This document shows, piece by piece, positions 8,817-20,246 of a stretch of 64,000 bases of DNA. The notes under the pieces are model-generated. The model saw only the letters and a list, made by a program, of their open reading frames with translations, was not told the origin of the DNA and made no database searches. The first letter of the stretch is position 1. Every line of letters starts with the position of its first letter. Position numbers and translations under genes: made by a program. This DNA is from Lathyrus oleraceus (Eukaryota; Streptophyta; Magnoliopsida; Fabales; Fabaceae): positions 224,011,039 to 224,075,038 of the forward strand of contig NC_066581.1 in assembly GCF_024323335.1 (NCBI RefSeq), read 5' to 3'.

Positions 8817-11762
8817 TCACACATATTTTAGCTTTTGGTGGGGAGTCGAGGAAACTGCTCCGGCTCCATGTATCCAAGGACGCCCCAACAGACAACTATA
8901 TGCTGGTTGAATATCCATCACATAGAAGACAATATTAAACACTTCCGGGACGATCTTCACAGGCAACGTGACTTCACCACAAACTGATCGCTTGGATCCA
9001 TCAAAAGCACGGACAACAAGATCACTTGGTGTGAGAACAACCCCTTCGGCATCAAGCTTACTCAAAGCCTTTTTGGGCAGCACATTCAAAGAAGAACCGG
9101 TATCAACCAAAACATTCGACAAAACGGCGCCTTTGCATTCCATCGTGATATGCAAAGCTCTATTATGATTGCGACCCTCAGGTGTCAAGTCTAGATCCGT
9201 GAATCCCAAACCATGTCTCGTGTTAACATTTGCAATAACACCTTCAAGCTGGTTAACAGAAATCTCTTGAGGCACATAAGCCATATTCAACATTTTTAAC
9301 AGGGCGTTACGGTGTGCCTCGGAGCACATCAACAGAGAGAGAATAGAGATTTTTGACAGTGTCTGGTTCAACTGATCCACGATCTTGTAATCACTTCTCT
9401 TGATAATTCTCATGAATTCCTCTACGTCCTTCTCAAAAGAACCCTCGGGCACTTCCTTTCGCACTGGTTCTTCTTCAACTACAACTTGTTTTCCCTTTGT
9501 TCTAGCAAGAGCCTCAGCATTGTTATCCTTCGGAACCTGTGGTGCACACAAACGACCACTTCTCGTAAATCCTCCGGGTCCTCCCACATTACCCACAGCC
9601 GAACCAACTGTTACTGGAGTCTTATTTGACGAACCAATCGTCACTGGAGAAGAAGCATTGTCATAGTGCCACGGAATTGCTCTACTATTCTCATAGGGTC
9701 TTCCACTAGGAGCAGTGATGGTGGTAGGAGTACTGATAGCTACTGGAGCATTAATAGTCGCGGGAACACCAACAGTCACCGGAGCAGATATGGTCACGGG
9801 CGCAACTACGGTCACACGAGTACCAATAGTCACAGGCGCACTTGGAGCACGTACAGAATCTTCTGACGGCGTAAAGTAAATGGTAACGGTCGATACCTCT
9901 TCACGGTCTTTCACTATTCGATCAAACTGTAAACAACCTTCATTCATCAATCCCTGGATACCTTCTTTCAATTTCACACGGCCGTCTTCATGATTACCAC
10001 AATCTGAACAATCCTCGTGACATCCCGGGAATACTCCCCCTCTAAGCAGGCGTTCCTTCACTACAAGCAACGAAGGCTGAACATCATCAATATTGACTAC
10101 CAAGTTCAAATTTTCCCCACCTACATTATTTACTCTGGGCCCTCCATGCTGAGGTATAGGATTATTCACCACATTCGGAGTAGGAGCAAAGTTAATCGTC
10201 TTGGCGTCAATCAAATCTTGAACTTTATGGTGAAAAGCCCGACAATTCTCGATGTGGTGCCCTGGCGCACCAGAATGAAAATCACAATGGACATTAGCAT
10301 CATAACCAGCGGGAATCCTTGTTAACGGAGCCATAGTGCGAAGTTCAACAAACTTTAACCTGAGTAGTTCAGGGAGTAATTCAGCATAAGTCATAGGCGG
10401 CGGATCAAAATATCGATCTGGCATTCTTTGTCTTGGTTGGAATTGGCGTTGTTGTTGTGGTGGTTGTCCTCTTTGTGGTTGTTGAGGTTGGGTTGCTGGA
10501 ATAGTCACAGCAGCAACTTGACGGTATTGTTGTCCTCTGTTTCCGTGTATAGCATTTGTCTCACCCTCTCTCTTTCTGGATGCCCCTGAGAATGGTTTCT
10601 TAGCACTTGAAGAACTTGAAGAACAAGGGTCTTGGATTTTTCCTGCTTTGATAAGAATTTCAGTTCTTTCTCCGCAAATCACAACATCCGAAAAACTACC
10701 AAACGGGAAACTTCCCATACGATCCATGAAAACACCTTGCAGGGTTCCGATGAACATATCTGTCAATTCTCTCTCCAACATCGGAGGTTGTACTCTCGCA
10801 GCTAGTTCACGCCACCTCTGGGCGTATTCCTTGAAACTCTCACCAGTCTTTTGAAGCAAACTCTGCAACTGGGTTCTGCTCAGAGCCATGTCCATGTTAT
10901 GCTTGTACTGCCTCAAAAAAGCTTCACCTAACTCTCTCCAGCTTCTGACAGATTCTTTTCTCAAGTCCATGTACCAATCCAAAGATGCTCCAGACAAGCT
11001 GTCTTGGAAAAAGTACATCCACATCTTTTCATCATCAGTATAAGCGGATATCTTCCGGTAATAAGCTTGCACATGAGTTCGGGGACAAGAAGTGCCATTG
11101 TATTTGTCGAAAGATGGCGCTTTGAACTTGTATGGGATCCTCAACCCATCAACTAAAGCCATATTAGAAATGTCAAAACCCAACGAATTCTGGCACTCCA
11201 TGGCGCGAATCTTTTCAGCAAGGGCATCGACCTTTCTATCTCTCTCTTCCACTTTCCCGAATTCATCATCATCACTGGGAATGGTGAACATATCTTCTTG
11301 CTTGTCAACCAAATGAGAAGGATGGTGAGCCGGAGCACGTGTCGCTCGAGCATTAGCAACCTCTGTAATGATGGGTTGTCCATTGATTCTGATACCACGT
11401 AATTCGTCACCATTGGCATAGTTGTTGATAGGGTTGGTAACAGCAGCGTCATCGACAGGGGTCTCCTCTGGCGGACTCTGACCGATAGGGGGAATCACGG
11501 TTTCTTGTCTCTGGACCAAGGCTCGGAGTTCCTCTTGCCCTTGTACTACCCCTTGCATCATACTCATGAACTGGGCCATGTTGGTCCTCATCTCTGCTAG
11601 TTCTGCTTGCACTTGGTCCATGATCCTCTGTTTATTCTGCCTTGTTGCATAACGGTGCGGACGATACTCAGCAATTCTGCCTGAACGGAAACAAGAATGA
11701 GAAGTCCTCTTCAAGAACACCTGTAATGATATGTGTATGATGCGTATGATATGTTTTATCAT
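8817..11762 (-). CDS. gag-pro: Gag-protease polyprotein of the nested Tat/Ogre-type element
   Basis: Gag forms the cytoplasmic particle and protease cleaves the polyprotein. The frame is 981 residues. The likely gag start is the Met in the MDQVQAEL motif (about 11622), because plus-strand Ogre has MEHLEQEN there. The conserved stretch just before it (HRYATR) hints that the protein could start further upstream. A retrotransposon Gag core is clear from about residue 215 (FDKYNGTSCP) to 400 (FLRQYKHNMDMA, EYAQRWRELA). A zinc-knuckle-like CDFHSGAPGHHIENC follows, then a PVTI-rich linker repeat, then the aspartic protease with DTGSSLNVLP and the C-terminal LLGRPW motif. The frame ends early at a TGA, 488 bp short of the intron. 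This is the best-preserved ORF of the element; expression is unknown. Confidence 0.88.
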   Translation of the reverse strand: MIKHIIRIIHISLQVFLKRTSHSCFRSGRIAEYRPHRYATRQNKQRIMDQVQAELAEMRTNMAQFMSMMQGVVQGQEELRALVQRQETVIPPIGQSPPEETPVDDAAVTNPINNYANGDELRGIRINGQPIITEVANARATRAPAHHPSHLVDKQEDMFTIPSDDDEFGKVEERDRKVDALAEKIRAMECQNSLGFDISNMALVDGLRIPYKFKAPSFDKYNGTSCPRTHVQAYYRKISAYTDDEKMWMYFFQDSLSGASLDWYMDLRKESVRSWRELGEAFLRQYKHNMDMALSRTQLQSLLQKTGESFKEYAQRWRELAARVQPPMLERELTDMFIGTLQGVFMDRMGSFPFGSFSDVVICGERTEILIKAGKIQDPCSSSSSSAKKPFSGASRKREGETNAIHGNRGQQYRQVAAVTIPATQPQQPQRGQPPQQQRQFQPRQRMPDRYFDPPPMTYAELLPELLRLKFVELRTMAPLTRIPAGYDANVHCDFHSGAPGHHIENCRAFHHKVQDLIDAKTINFAPTPNVVNNPIPQHGGPRVNNVGGENLNLVVNIDDVQPSLLVVKERLLRGGVFPGCHEDCSDCGNHEDGRVKLKEGIQGLMNEGCLQFDRIVKDREEVSTVTIYFTPSEDSVRAPSAPVTIGTRVTVVAPVTISAPVTVGVPATINAPVAISTPTTITAPSGRPYENSRAIPWHYDNASSPVTIGSSNKTPVTVGSAVGNVGGPGGFTRSGRLCAPQVPKDNNAEALARTKGKQVVVEEEPVRKEVPEGSFEKDVEEFMRIIKRSDYKIVDQLNQTLSKISILSLLMCSEAHRNALLKMLNMAYVPQEISVNQLEGVIANVNTRHGLGFTDLDLTPEGRNHNRALHITMECKGAVLSNVLVDTGSSLNVLPKKALSKLDAEGVVLTPSDLVVRAFDGSKRSVCGEVTLPVKIVPEVFNIVFYVMDIQPAYSCLLGRPWIHGAGAVSSTPHQKLKYV
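9716..9846 (-). repeat. Short coding repeat in gag-pro (PVTI-type)
   Basis: Within gag-pro the protein repeats variants of APVTIS, APVTVG, VPATIN, APVAIS and TPTTIT, one every 8 residues or so. At DNA level, words such as GGAGCA...ATAGTC and GGCGCA...ACGGTCAC recur about every 24 bp. It lies in the linker between the zinc-knuckle-like motif and protease. Repeat-number change would alter linker length without shifting the frame. Confidence 0.7.
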
Positions 11763-12323
11763 TCTTCTCAGACATGCATATGCGGGTTAACTTTTTTTCT
11801 TTTATATGCATTATTTTTTTTTTAAATAAACATGCTATGATGCAAAATGATGTGATGCAATGCAGTGACATGGCAATCAGGGTTGCTGTATCCGCTTGAG
11901 CATTTGTCGGGTTGCACTGTCTGAAGAGAAACCCACTGAGGAATACGAAATCAGAACTCTGCTTCAAAAAACCGGGTTGGTTGAAGGTTAAGGTTTCCTG
12001 AATTTAGCCCGCCCCTCACTAGTAGGTTCTAGGAACAGAAGTTTGTCAACTTCAGCCCTTCAGCCGAGAATAATATGTTTACCACCGAAGGTTTGGCATT
12101 ATTACGGGATAAAAGGCCTTCACTGACTCCCCTCAACAGGATATCCTAATAGCAAGTTCGCAGTCTCGGGGTCCTCGGATTGAGCAGTGAGAATGCGCCC
12201 ACCAGAGCTAACATAATCACGTCTCGGAGGAGAGGCCTCGACTGAGTTCTCGGGAAATGGTCACCAGAGTCGACGATTTCTAGAGGAACATCATGTCGTT
12301 ATGGAACACCCATAGGACAAAAC
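11763..12323 (-). other. Leader of the nested element, gag-proximal part
   Basis: This is untranslated sequence between PBS and gag, continued at 13704-14002 beyond the Angela-type LTR. No ORF1 like that of the plus-strand Ogre is present. On the minus strand a pyrimidine/TACAG|GTG junction lies just upstream of gag (about 11719) and could be a splice acceptor. A run of T (plus strand) occurs at about 11811-11822. Confidence 0.6.
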
Positions 12324-13698
12324 TGTAGGAGAATTGCCATCCAAGGCGCAGCGGAATTTAAAATTTTCTCCATTTAGTGATCCTTACGAATGGGCATGAT
12401 CAGTGATAGAATCGTTACCTCTTGTGGCGATTCAAACCTTTGGTGCAGATCTCTGATAATGATCAAAACCTTTGATACAGATCCACGGGGCGATCACGAA
12501 CGTTGAACGATGACAACGTCTCTACTCAGTCCACACGAACGGATTCCTTCAATCGCAGTGCTAGCTGTTATGAATGAAGGCTTTGAGTGAGAGAAAGAGG
12601 GAAACAAAATTCCAAGTCTCTACTTGAATTTCTGTCTGAGTGGATTGGAGTGACAATGCTTCTACCCAAGGGGTTCTATTTATAGAACCACTTGTGTGGG
12701 CTTCAAGCTAAAAAGCCCACTTAAGTGTATTTTGGCCCATATCTTATAATATGCCCAAAATCACTTAAGTATTTGGTACCTTACCATATTTCGTCTCCCA
12801 CTTAAGTGCACCGTACCTTACGGTGTTCCTTAGTTACTCTATCTCTCATCAATTCGTCCTTTGTGTGTGACCCTATAGGTTTTCGCGGCGTTGGCAATTA
12901 TATTAAATCACACATTTAACATAATAAACAGTGAGCGGTATCTAGCAACACATCACTGCTACCCAAGTCACGAAAATGTCATGTGATCTGACAAAACCTC
13001 CTGTGATAATAATTATGTGTATAATTACCCCTTTGCCCTTATGTCTATATTGAACACAAGGTATAGACCGTGTCACCCTTGTCCATTTCAATATTGGGCC
13101 CATAGACATTTATCCTGTTACGCAGGATTGGCAAATTCCATCTAGGACACTCATGTCCCTCAGCATGCTTCGTGGAGTACCCATCAACTGTCTTTATGGT
13201 TATCCAGTTACGGATAACGTTGGATCAGCAATAAAGCACTCGACTCTACATCTAGGATCCATAGTGGTTTCAGGTCGAAGAGTGGTATACACTATTATCA
13301 CCATGAGAATAACTTATGACACTTTGCATAACTTTCTATATAGTATTCTTATAGCGGGTCAATCCGGTATGAATATTACTCCTAATATTCATACCTATGT
13401 TTAAGACTTGATAACTCTTTATCCATGATCCATGAGATGTGATCATCAGTCTACAAACATAATAGTCTTAATGCTTTAATGTTATCCCACTTCACATTAA
13501 AGCTCGACTATGGATACTTTAAGAACAATGCCCTTATGTTTAATGTGTTCTCATGATTAAGTCACACTTAATACATTAAACGGACTATCTATTATAGGGA
13601 CTTTATTAATCAACCATAATAAAGAAAATGCCTTTTATTATTAATAAATAATTCGATACAAGTACCAAAAGTATTGGCCTCTCGGGCTTACACCAACA
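12324..13698 (-). mobile_element. Solo LTR of an Angela-type Ty1/copia element
   Basis: Read on the minus strand it begins TGTTGGTGTAAGCCC and ends CTCCTACA, 1375 bp, with no internal region or second LTR. The flanks are AAAAC (12319-12323) and AGAAC (13699-13703), a 5-bp duplication with one G-to-A change. A promoter-like TATAAATAG box (plus coordinates 12677-12684) sits inside the inverted repeat GGTTCTA/TAGAACC. The Angela assignment rests on recognising the LTR sequence and is moderate; recombination between two LTRs is the usual origin of such solo copies. Confidence 0.8.
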
Positions 13699-13703
13699 AG
13701 AAC

Positions 13704-14002
13704 ATATCCAAAAGAAACCTCGTCTGGATGTGGTTCTTCATGAACGACTTAACGTAGCAACATGCCACGCAAGCCTCATGACTATCCACTCTAAAACATA
13801 TGTGTACACTCAAGCCTGGGTAATGGGCTTATCTCTCATAGAACACCCCATCCCCACAACAAACCAACAGTAGAGCCAACAGATACAGCAAACATATGTA
13901 CATGAATGCAAGCAAGTAAATAAATAACTGTACAACCGAAATAAACACCCAACCAACAAGAAACCTACAAAAGCTAGGAGGGACTTGCTTAGGGAAACCG
14001 GG
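13704..14002 (-). other. Leader of the nested element, PBS-proximal part
   Basis: This is non-coding sequence between the solo LTR and the PBS. Nothing further is recognised; the small minus-strand ORFs here run into the LTR and have no similarity to known proteins. Confidence 0.6.
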
Positions 14003-14020
14003 TCCCCAGCAGAGTCGCCA
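14003..14020 (-). other. Primer-binding site of the nested element (arginine tRNA type)
   Basis: The minus strand reads TGGCGACTCTGCTGGGGA, two bases after the LTR. This matches the arginine-tRNA-type site known for Ogre elements. It is where minus-strand cDNA synthesis would start. Confidence 0.88.
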
Positions 14021-14022
14021 GC

Positions 14023-16138
14023 TGTCGCAACCTAAAAAATAGAAATGCGAAAAAAACAACCGGCGAAAAAGAATGACAGAAGAGTCTCCACCGTGCGTTA
14101 TTTATCCCAAAGGAGGGAAAGGAAACGCTCGAAGTAAACCTGGAAAAAGGAAAGGAAAAGACAAGGTCTCGCAACCAAATCTTGGGTTCGGGAGTCGATT
14201 ATGCGAAGGGAAGATATTAGCACCCCTACGCATCCGTAGTACTCTACGGGATCCACTTTTGTTGTTCTTGTCTAAAGGGTGTGGGTTTATCTAATGTACT
14301 ACTTACTAAAAGAGGGGTCAAAAGAAAATGACTCGCACGGATTTCGCATCCACTGCATACGTATCTCATCTGAATATGAGAATCAGAGTCTTCGTAGCTC
14401 GGTTGACCTATAGGCTAAGGGGAAGAGCTCGGTAAGACATCGCGTCTTATGCCTACGTATCTCATCTGGAATGAGAATCAGAGCAAGCTGTAGTTCGGCT
14501 AACTACGGGGTAAGGGTTGAACGACGTTACTACGCAATCTACCGGATGCTCGACCTTTGGAGACTTACTCGCCTGTAGTAGAAGGAGTAAACGTGTTCTT
14601 GGGAGAAGAAAAATCAATGAGTTTGTTGGGTTTTAGGAATGCTCATGCAAAAAGGAAGTCCTAGACGAAGGAACAGTGCTACCTTAATTGACATGCAAAC
14701 GAGAGACTATACGAAGCCTAGCAATCCTATGGGAACACGACCACACCACACAAAACATGTATCATAAAGTAAACCTGCCAACAAGGGGCTCAAACACACA
14801 AAAAACATTGCCTCCTATTGAGGTCTTCCAGCTAAGAAAGCGGTAAAATACGGGAAAGGGGTAAAAGTACCACACGGATAAAGATCCGAAGTAACAACAA
14901 CTAAGGGGGCAAGAAACCCAAGGATCTCTCAAGCTAGCACCATCAAAGAAAGTGAATCAGTATAGGTAATCGGAATAAACCTCCAGGTGGTATCCCACAA
15001 ATAAAGTGGAATACCAAGCCATCTCTGCAAGAGTCAGGTGAGCCCTCACAAAAACTCAACAAACAGGTTAGGAAGCAACACATGGATGCAATAGAAAAAC
15101 ATGTCACAACAGAACACAAAACAGATTAGAGCAAACAGAAAAAACAACTACTGTCGCGATCGCTGCTGCATCGCCTAACGACAGCTTAGCGAAGCTTCGC
15201 TACAGGCTCGCCTAGAGAAGGTGCTAGCGAAGGCCTACGGGTTTTGGGTCCTTCATTGATAACAGTCCGATCTCGGCAACCCCAAACCCTATGGTACACA
15301 TTTCAGAAATTAAACGATTAACATTCAAGGCATTGATTTACATATTCATATACATCTAAACCCATGGGCAAAACCTCACGATAATACCCCACACATTCAG
15401 AGTATTCAAATTAAGCATAGAGTAACGGTAATAAGGCAAACCTGATTGGAGAGATTGAATGAAATTGGATTGCACCGGGGATTGCAGAACAATCTCAGGG
15501 TTTGTATGAGGTAGAGCTGGTTCTTTGCCGATGAGTTCCCTTCAGTGTCCGGAGGTTGCTCCGAACTCTGTTAGCTTCCTCTCTGGCTTTGTTAGGTTAG
15601 GTTTCAGATCAGGTTAGCTCAGGTCTTTTCAAGTTCGGTCTTTTCAGGTCAGGTCTTTTTGGGAGTTGGGAGTCTAGTATATATAGCCTAATTTCCGTGG
15701 CTTTGTGGGCTCAAATGAGAGCAACTCAAACCCAAGACTTTCTGTTATTTTTCTCAAACGCGTGAGCTTCGCCTAGCGAAGGATCTGCTCGCTTAGCGAG
15801 CATGACAGTTCAGTTCGCTTAGCGAACCATGTTGCTCTCCTAGCGAGCATGATAGCTCAGGCTCTGCTTTTCCAAACTTGGTGACCTGTGTCCTGGGCCT
15901 TTGTTCCTTTAAGGTTAATGCTTTGAATGATGAATAGACCTCATTTGAACATGTTGGAAGTAACCCAAGTCATTCCCTTGTGTTGACTGATCACCCAGAT
16001 AGGACCCACAAAGTGTCTTGGATGATATTCAGGCTTCTTGGGGCTAATTCTGATTGACATGATGAAATGCAATATGAAAATGCAAAATGACCTAAAAATG
16101 AATGCATGAATGAGGAGGGAAAATTTTGAGGTGCTACA
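14023..16138 (-). repeat. 5' LTR of the nested Tat/Ogre-type element
   Basis: This is 2116 bp, begins (minus strand) TGTAGCACCTC and ends TGCGACA. It is nearly identical to 1842-3955. The TATA box on the minus strand is at 15678-15685, so transcription would run leftward from about 15650 through the LTR into the element. Confidence 0.93.
15678..15685 (-). promoter_or_regulatory. TATA box of the nested element's 5' LTR
   Basis: TATATATA is read on the minus strand about 450 bp into the LTR. The same box is kept in the 3' LTR at 3496-3503. It is the best core-promoter candidate in this LTR. Confidence 0.55.
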
Positions 16139-19100
16139 CTATGCGCACTCATGCACCCATGCATCATCAATACCAAATTTGGAAAGTGGATTTCAAGTGT
16201 GCAAAAAGCAATGGTTTCAGCTATAAATAGAGCCTCATATGCTCAGCATTTCACACACATTCACACCAGCTTCGATCCCCAATCTCTAACCCTCACATTG
16301 CAAAGGATAATCATGAAAAGTTCACTTGAATTTGAGTTTGAATTTCCACTATTTTAAAATTCAAAACTCCAGGGATCCACAACCTTTTGAGCATTTAATC
16401 CTTCTTCTGCAAGCATTTGGAGTGAGATCAAGCACGAGCAAGAGCAAGATCAGTTGAATCCAGACCTCCATTGAAGGTATTTTTCAGAAATTTTGATCTC
16501 TTCAATTCTCTCTAATTCTTGCTCAATTCTATTGATTCTTTGGTTGTCTGAAGTCCTACCAATGTAGGCAAGAAGAGTGAGTTGCTTTGAGACCGAACCG
16601 AAGCAACTCAGTTCATGTACCTCAAATTTCAACTCCATGTATCTCTCAATATACTTAGAGTTAGAGTGAATTGAGGCTAGATTCGAACTCAGTGCCATTT
16701 TTACTTTGAAATCATGTCCTTGTTTTTAACTTTGGTGATGGTTATGACTGAACCAGTCCGGCGAGGTTCGCCGGAGAAGACAACCGGTCCTTGGCCGCCG
16801 GTGGTGTGCTAGATGGTTCTAAGCCATGGGATCCTTTTAAAATGATCTAATCCTGAGCGTTCCTTTTGAATACCAACGGTGTGACGCGCTGACTTAAGTG
16901 CACGGTGGAACGCGTGTTTTGATTCACTTGATCTGCCACCTCAATTAATGAGGGAGATCAAGTGGTCCACGTTTTTTTTATATTTTAATTTTCATTTTAA
17001 TTGCTTTATTTTCAATAATTCATATTAAATTTAATATTGACCCAAAAAATATGGGACTTTCACCAAAAAAATTCAAATATTTTCCTCTTTCATATTCTAA
17101 TTAAAATTATTTTTTGGATCATTATTAATATTTTTCATGAATTAATTGATTTTGCATTTGTTTTTAATTATGAAATTATGAAATTTTTATTATGTCCAAA
17201 AAATTATGAAATTTTTTCTCCAAGGTCCTTTGACCTTGTTTGAGCTATGATAAATCTCATGGCCATTTCTTTGGTGTTTTGATGAGATTTTAGGAATTGG
17301 ACAAACCATATTTAATTTAAATGCACTATTTTAGTATTTTTAATTTGAATAAATGCCAAATAAATTTGTTGACCAATTGTGATGACTTGTTTATGTTTGA
17401 ATCTTGTTGTTGGGTATTGGTCAAGGTTGATTTGAATTTGTCAAATTAATATCATTGGATTTAGGGGATTGATGGAATGTACATTCCATCTCCCAAAATG
17501 AATGGATGATATTAATTTGGTAAAAGTCCTCCTTTGACCAATTTGTGTTTTGATCTATTTCCCTCCCACTTCATCTCATTCCCCTTCTTCATTCATTCAT
17601 TCCATTTGACCTATGATATCTCAAAGTCCTAATGCTAGTTGATTGAAAAATTAACATGAGTATGGATGAGATTAGGCCACACCTTTTGCATATTCTTTTT
17701 GTGTGTGGTATGTTTCATGAGCATAGTCTGCTATACTATGTTTCTAACATGCATTAACACCAAAATTTTATTGTTCGGCCTCAAATAGTTGTGACTTCTA
17801 CATAAGTCCAATTACGATTGCTTAACATAAAAGGCATAAGCATTCTAGTTAGTGAGATTGTAAGTATCCCCTCTTTCATGGTATTATGTGGAAACTTGGC
17901 CTTTTTTCCTTCCTTTGGGAAGATGTCTTGGTTCAAGGATCCATGCTTGTGATAAGTGGGTTGAGTGTTCTCCAAAGAATGACTTCAATTAAAAATCAAA
18001 GCAATACTAACTTCTGACCTATTAACTACTAACTTTTAATTTCAATCCCTTTACTTTAATGCCATTTAATTTTTGCTTTTATTCATTTGCCATTATTCAT
18101 ATCATCCTATTTGTTTATGTTAATGCAATTTTCACTTTGTCCATTTGGACCATATTGTGTGATATACTTTGTTTGTTTGTGTGGTCTTTGACCATTAATT
18201 TACATAATAACAACAAAAACCCTAAAAAAACTTTTGTGTGAACTGTTGGTTTGATCTTGGACAAATGGACTTAGAATCTAGGCAACATTCCTATGCTAAA
18301 GGACTTGGCCAACGCCAACTTATTGAGAAACCAAGTGCTTGCAATTTGAAACTTCATCCAATACATCATTTAAGATCCTTTTGAGTTCATATGCGACATG
18401 ATCATTGTGAAGTTGTTATTTTGAACCTGTGACTTGTGGGATTCATCCGTTACATGGGCTATTTTGGAGAAGATCATGGAATGGATAAGCTTGGATGTGG
18501 ATATCTTAATTCGATGCCTTGCTCTTCAAGATAATATAATTATGCATTGTGTTGTTCGATTCTAAAAAGTCCAAGGGAATTCTGGGTTTCTATTGACATT
18601 CTTGTCTATTGGATTGCTACCTACTTGGTCAGATCTTTTCAACTCTAAACTTTTAAATTTTGTACATCGGGTAGTCTCTTCATCTTCTCCCCATTTCTTT
18701 AATTTCAAAATCTCTCTCTCCATTTTTCAAAATCTTCTTTGTGTGAACTACTTTTGTTCTAAACTTTGACCACTTTGCAAAAAGATAGAAACTTTGGCCT
18801 TATGCCATTACATTTTCAAACTTCTTTTCTTAAATCAAACTTGTAAATAAACTTAACTATACTTGACCTAAACTTTCAAAAAGCCTAAAAGAACTAACTC
18901 ATTCAAACCATTTTAGGCCTTTGTGCCTTTCAAACTTAATTTTTGTTAAAAGCAATGCATCCATTTTGAAATTTGTATCACGAACTACGAGGTTTTGATC
19001 CCTCATTTTTATATTGGTACGTAGGCACAAGCCTGAAGGTCTTTCCAAACACAAATATAATTAATGAATTATTTTCTCACCCCCCCCCCCCCCCCCCATT

Positions 19101-19386
19101 CTATTTGTTTGTAAACATCATTTTATACCAAGTACATATGCACACAAATAGGGCTTCCTAGGAATACCTAGGACACTTTGGGTGCTAACACCTTCCCTCT
19201 GTGTAACCAACCCCCTTACCTGTAATCTCTGACATTTTATTAGTTTTGATTTGAAAACTTCTTACTTTTGGGGTTTTGTTTGCACTTTTTCCCTTTTCCT
19301 TTGGAAACAATAAAAGCGCGGTGGCAACTCTTGTAATTCGATCTCTAGCTTATCCATAGTGTGATGATCATGAATTTACCGCTACA
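16139..19386 (+). repeat. Ogre 5' LTR, downstream part (promoter, R and U5)
   Basis: This starts with the second CTATG duplication and runs to GCTACA. It aligns with about 50972-54215 of the 3' LTR. It holds a TATA box at 16222-16229, a run of 18 C at 19080-19097 (shorter in the 3' LTR) and a conserved TACGTAGGCACAAG motif at about 19018. The small ORFs here are not conserved as proteins between the two LTR copies. Confidence 0.92.
16222..16229 (+). promoter_or_regulatory. TATA box of the Ogre 5' LTR
   Basis: TATAAATA lies in the context CAGCTATAAATAGAGCC, and the same context is kept at 51051-51058 in the 3' LTR. The nested element entered 84 bp upstream, so this core promoter is now cut off from its own U3. 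Confidence 0.75.
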
Positions 19387-19396
19387 GAAAATTAAG

Positions 19397-19414
19397 TGGC
19401 AACTCTGCTGGGGA
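19397..19414 (+). other. Ogre primer-binding site (arginine tRNA type)
   Basis: TGGCAACTCTGCTGGGGA lies 10 bases after the LTR end. It differs by one G-to-A change from the site at 14003-14020. Confidence 0.85.
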
Positions 19415-20246
19415 GTAGTCTCCAGTGGGTTTAGCCTACTTTTTATTTGTATATATGTGATGTTTGTATATATGTATGTGTGATATAATCTGCTTGTTGT
19501 GCTTGGTGATCTCTGAGTGGTGAGATAAGTTCTAACCCGAACTTGAGTACAATTAAGATAGGAGGGTGGTATAGTCATGTTCGAATTGTGTGGAGTAGTC
19601 CTTAACAAGTTGGCTTGAGACCCATCTGCTCAGTGGAGACTCTTTTGGATTTGGAAATGTCACACAAGTATTTGTGGTTAGGAATTACAATCTCTAATTG
19701 GGTCCGAGAAGCTGAGGACCTTACAACATTTAACCCCTCTTGGCCTATTTAGGACGTAGTGCGGAAAGTATGCAAGTGTAGACTTGATAACAGTTGTTAC
19801 GCGATACTACACTCAGACGAGTTTATCTTGAGAATGTTATGGGTCGATGAGTCAGTCATCTTAACCTCTAATATCCGATAGATGAAATTAAGACTCTGGG
19901 AACTTTTTAGAACATGATCTATATGTTTTTATCCTTAGTTCACTCCTTTGGGATGGTTCTTACCCAGACTCCATGCTCGTGACTTACAACAAACCCTTGA
20001 TTCTTGGGTGATCCAATCAAGTCTTGTCAATATCAATGGAACTTGGGTGTTGATAAGGTGTAAACCATAATCCACCAAAATGGATGATCGATCTTGACAA
20101 TGACTTGATTCATCCCTTGACCTTTGTTTGCCTTGTGTGTGATCCATTATTTGTGATTGTTGCATTCATGCATTCATGTGAATCATAACATTCATCATAC
20201 AAAAATTTCAGGGAACTAAGGTATCATTTGCAAATATTTTCAGACC
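19415..20246 (+). other. Ogre leader between PBS and ORF1
   Basis: This 832-bp stretch has no supported coding region. AG-ending words just before ORF1 (TTTCAG at about 20211 and 20243) could act as splice acceptors, but this is not tested. Confidence 0.6.

Larger units (their letters stand above)
1842..16138 (-). mobile_element. Nested Tat/Ogre-type element with RT and RNase H deleted
   Basis: The 14,297-bp insertion is bounded by TGTCGCAACC and GGTGCTACA and flanked by a perfect 5-bp duplication CTATG (1837-1841 and 16139-16143). The uninterrupted site is visible in the Ogre 3' LTR at about 50969. In sense (minus) order it has LTR, PBS, leader, gag-protease, an intron, a pre-RT fragment joined directly to the pre-integrase region, a damaged integrase, a hairpin array, tandem repeats, polypurine tract and LTR. 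No ORF1 is found between PBS and gag. The LTRs (2114 and 2116 bp) are very similar, so it is younger than its Ogre host. Any mobility would have needed enzymes from another element. Confidence 0.93.

Noticed and set aside
14003..14020. Possible tRNA gene
   Set aside because: Only the 18 bases complementary to a tRNA 3' end are present; there is no tRNA body. It is a primer-binding site.
13829..14294. Hydrophobic minus-strand ORFs and a basic plus-strand ORF
   Set aside because: They cross the PBS and LTR border. The plus-strand frame also recurs in the other LTR (1894-2080), as expected of a repeat.
19080..19097. Run of 18 C
   Set aside because: It is a homopolymer in the Ogre LTR, shorter at the matching place in the 3' LTR; slippage or assembly error explains it.
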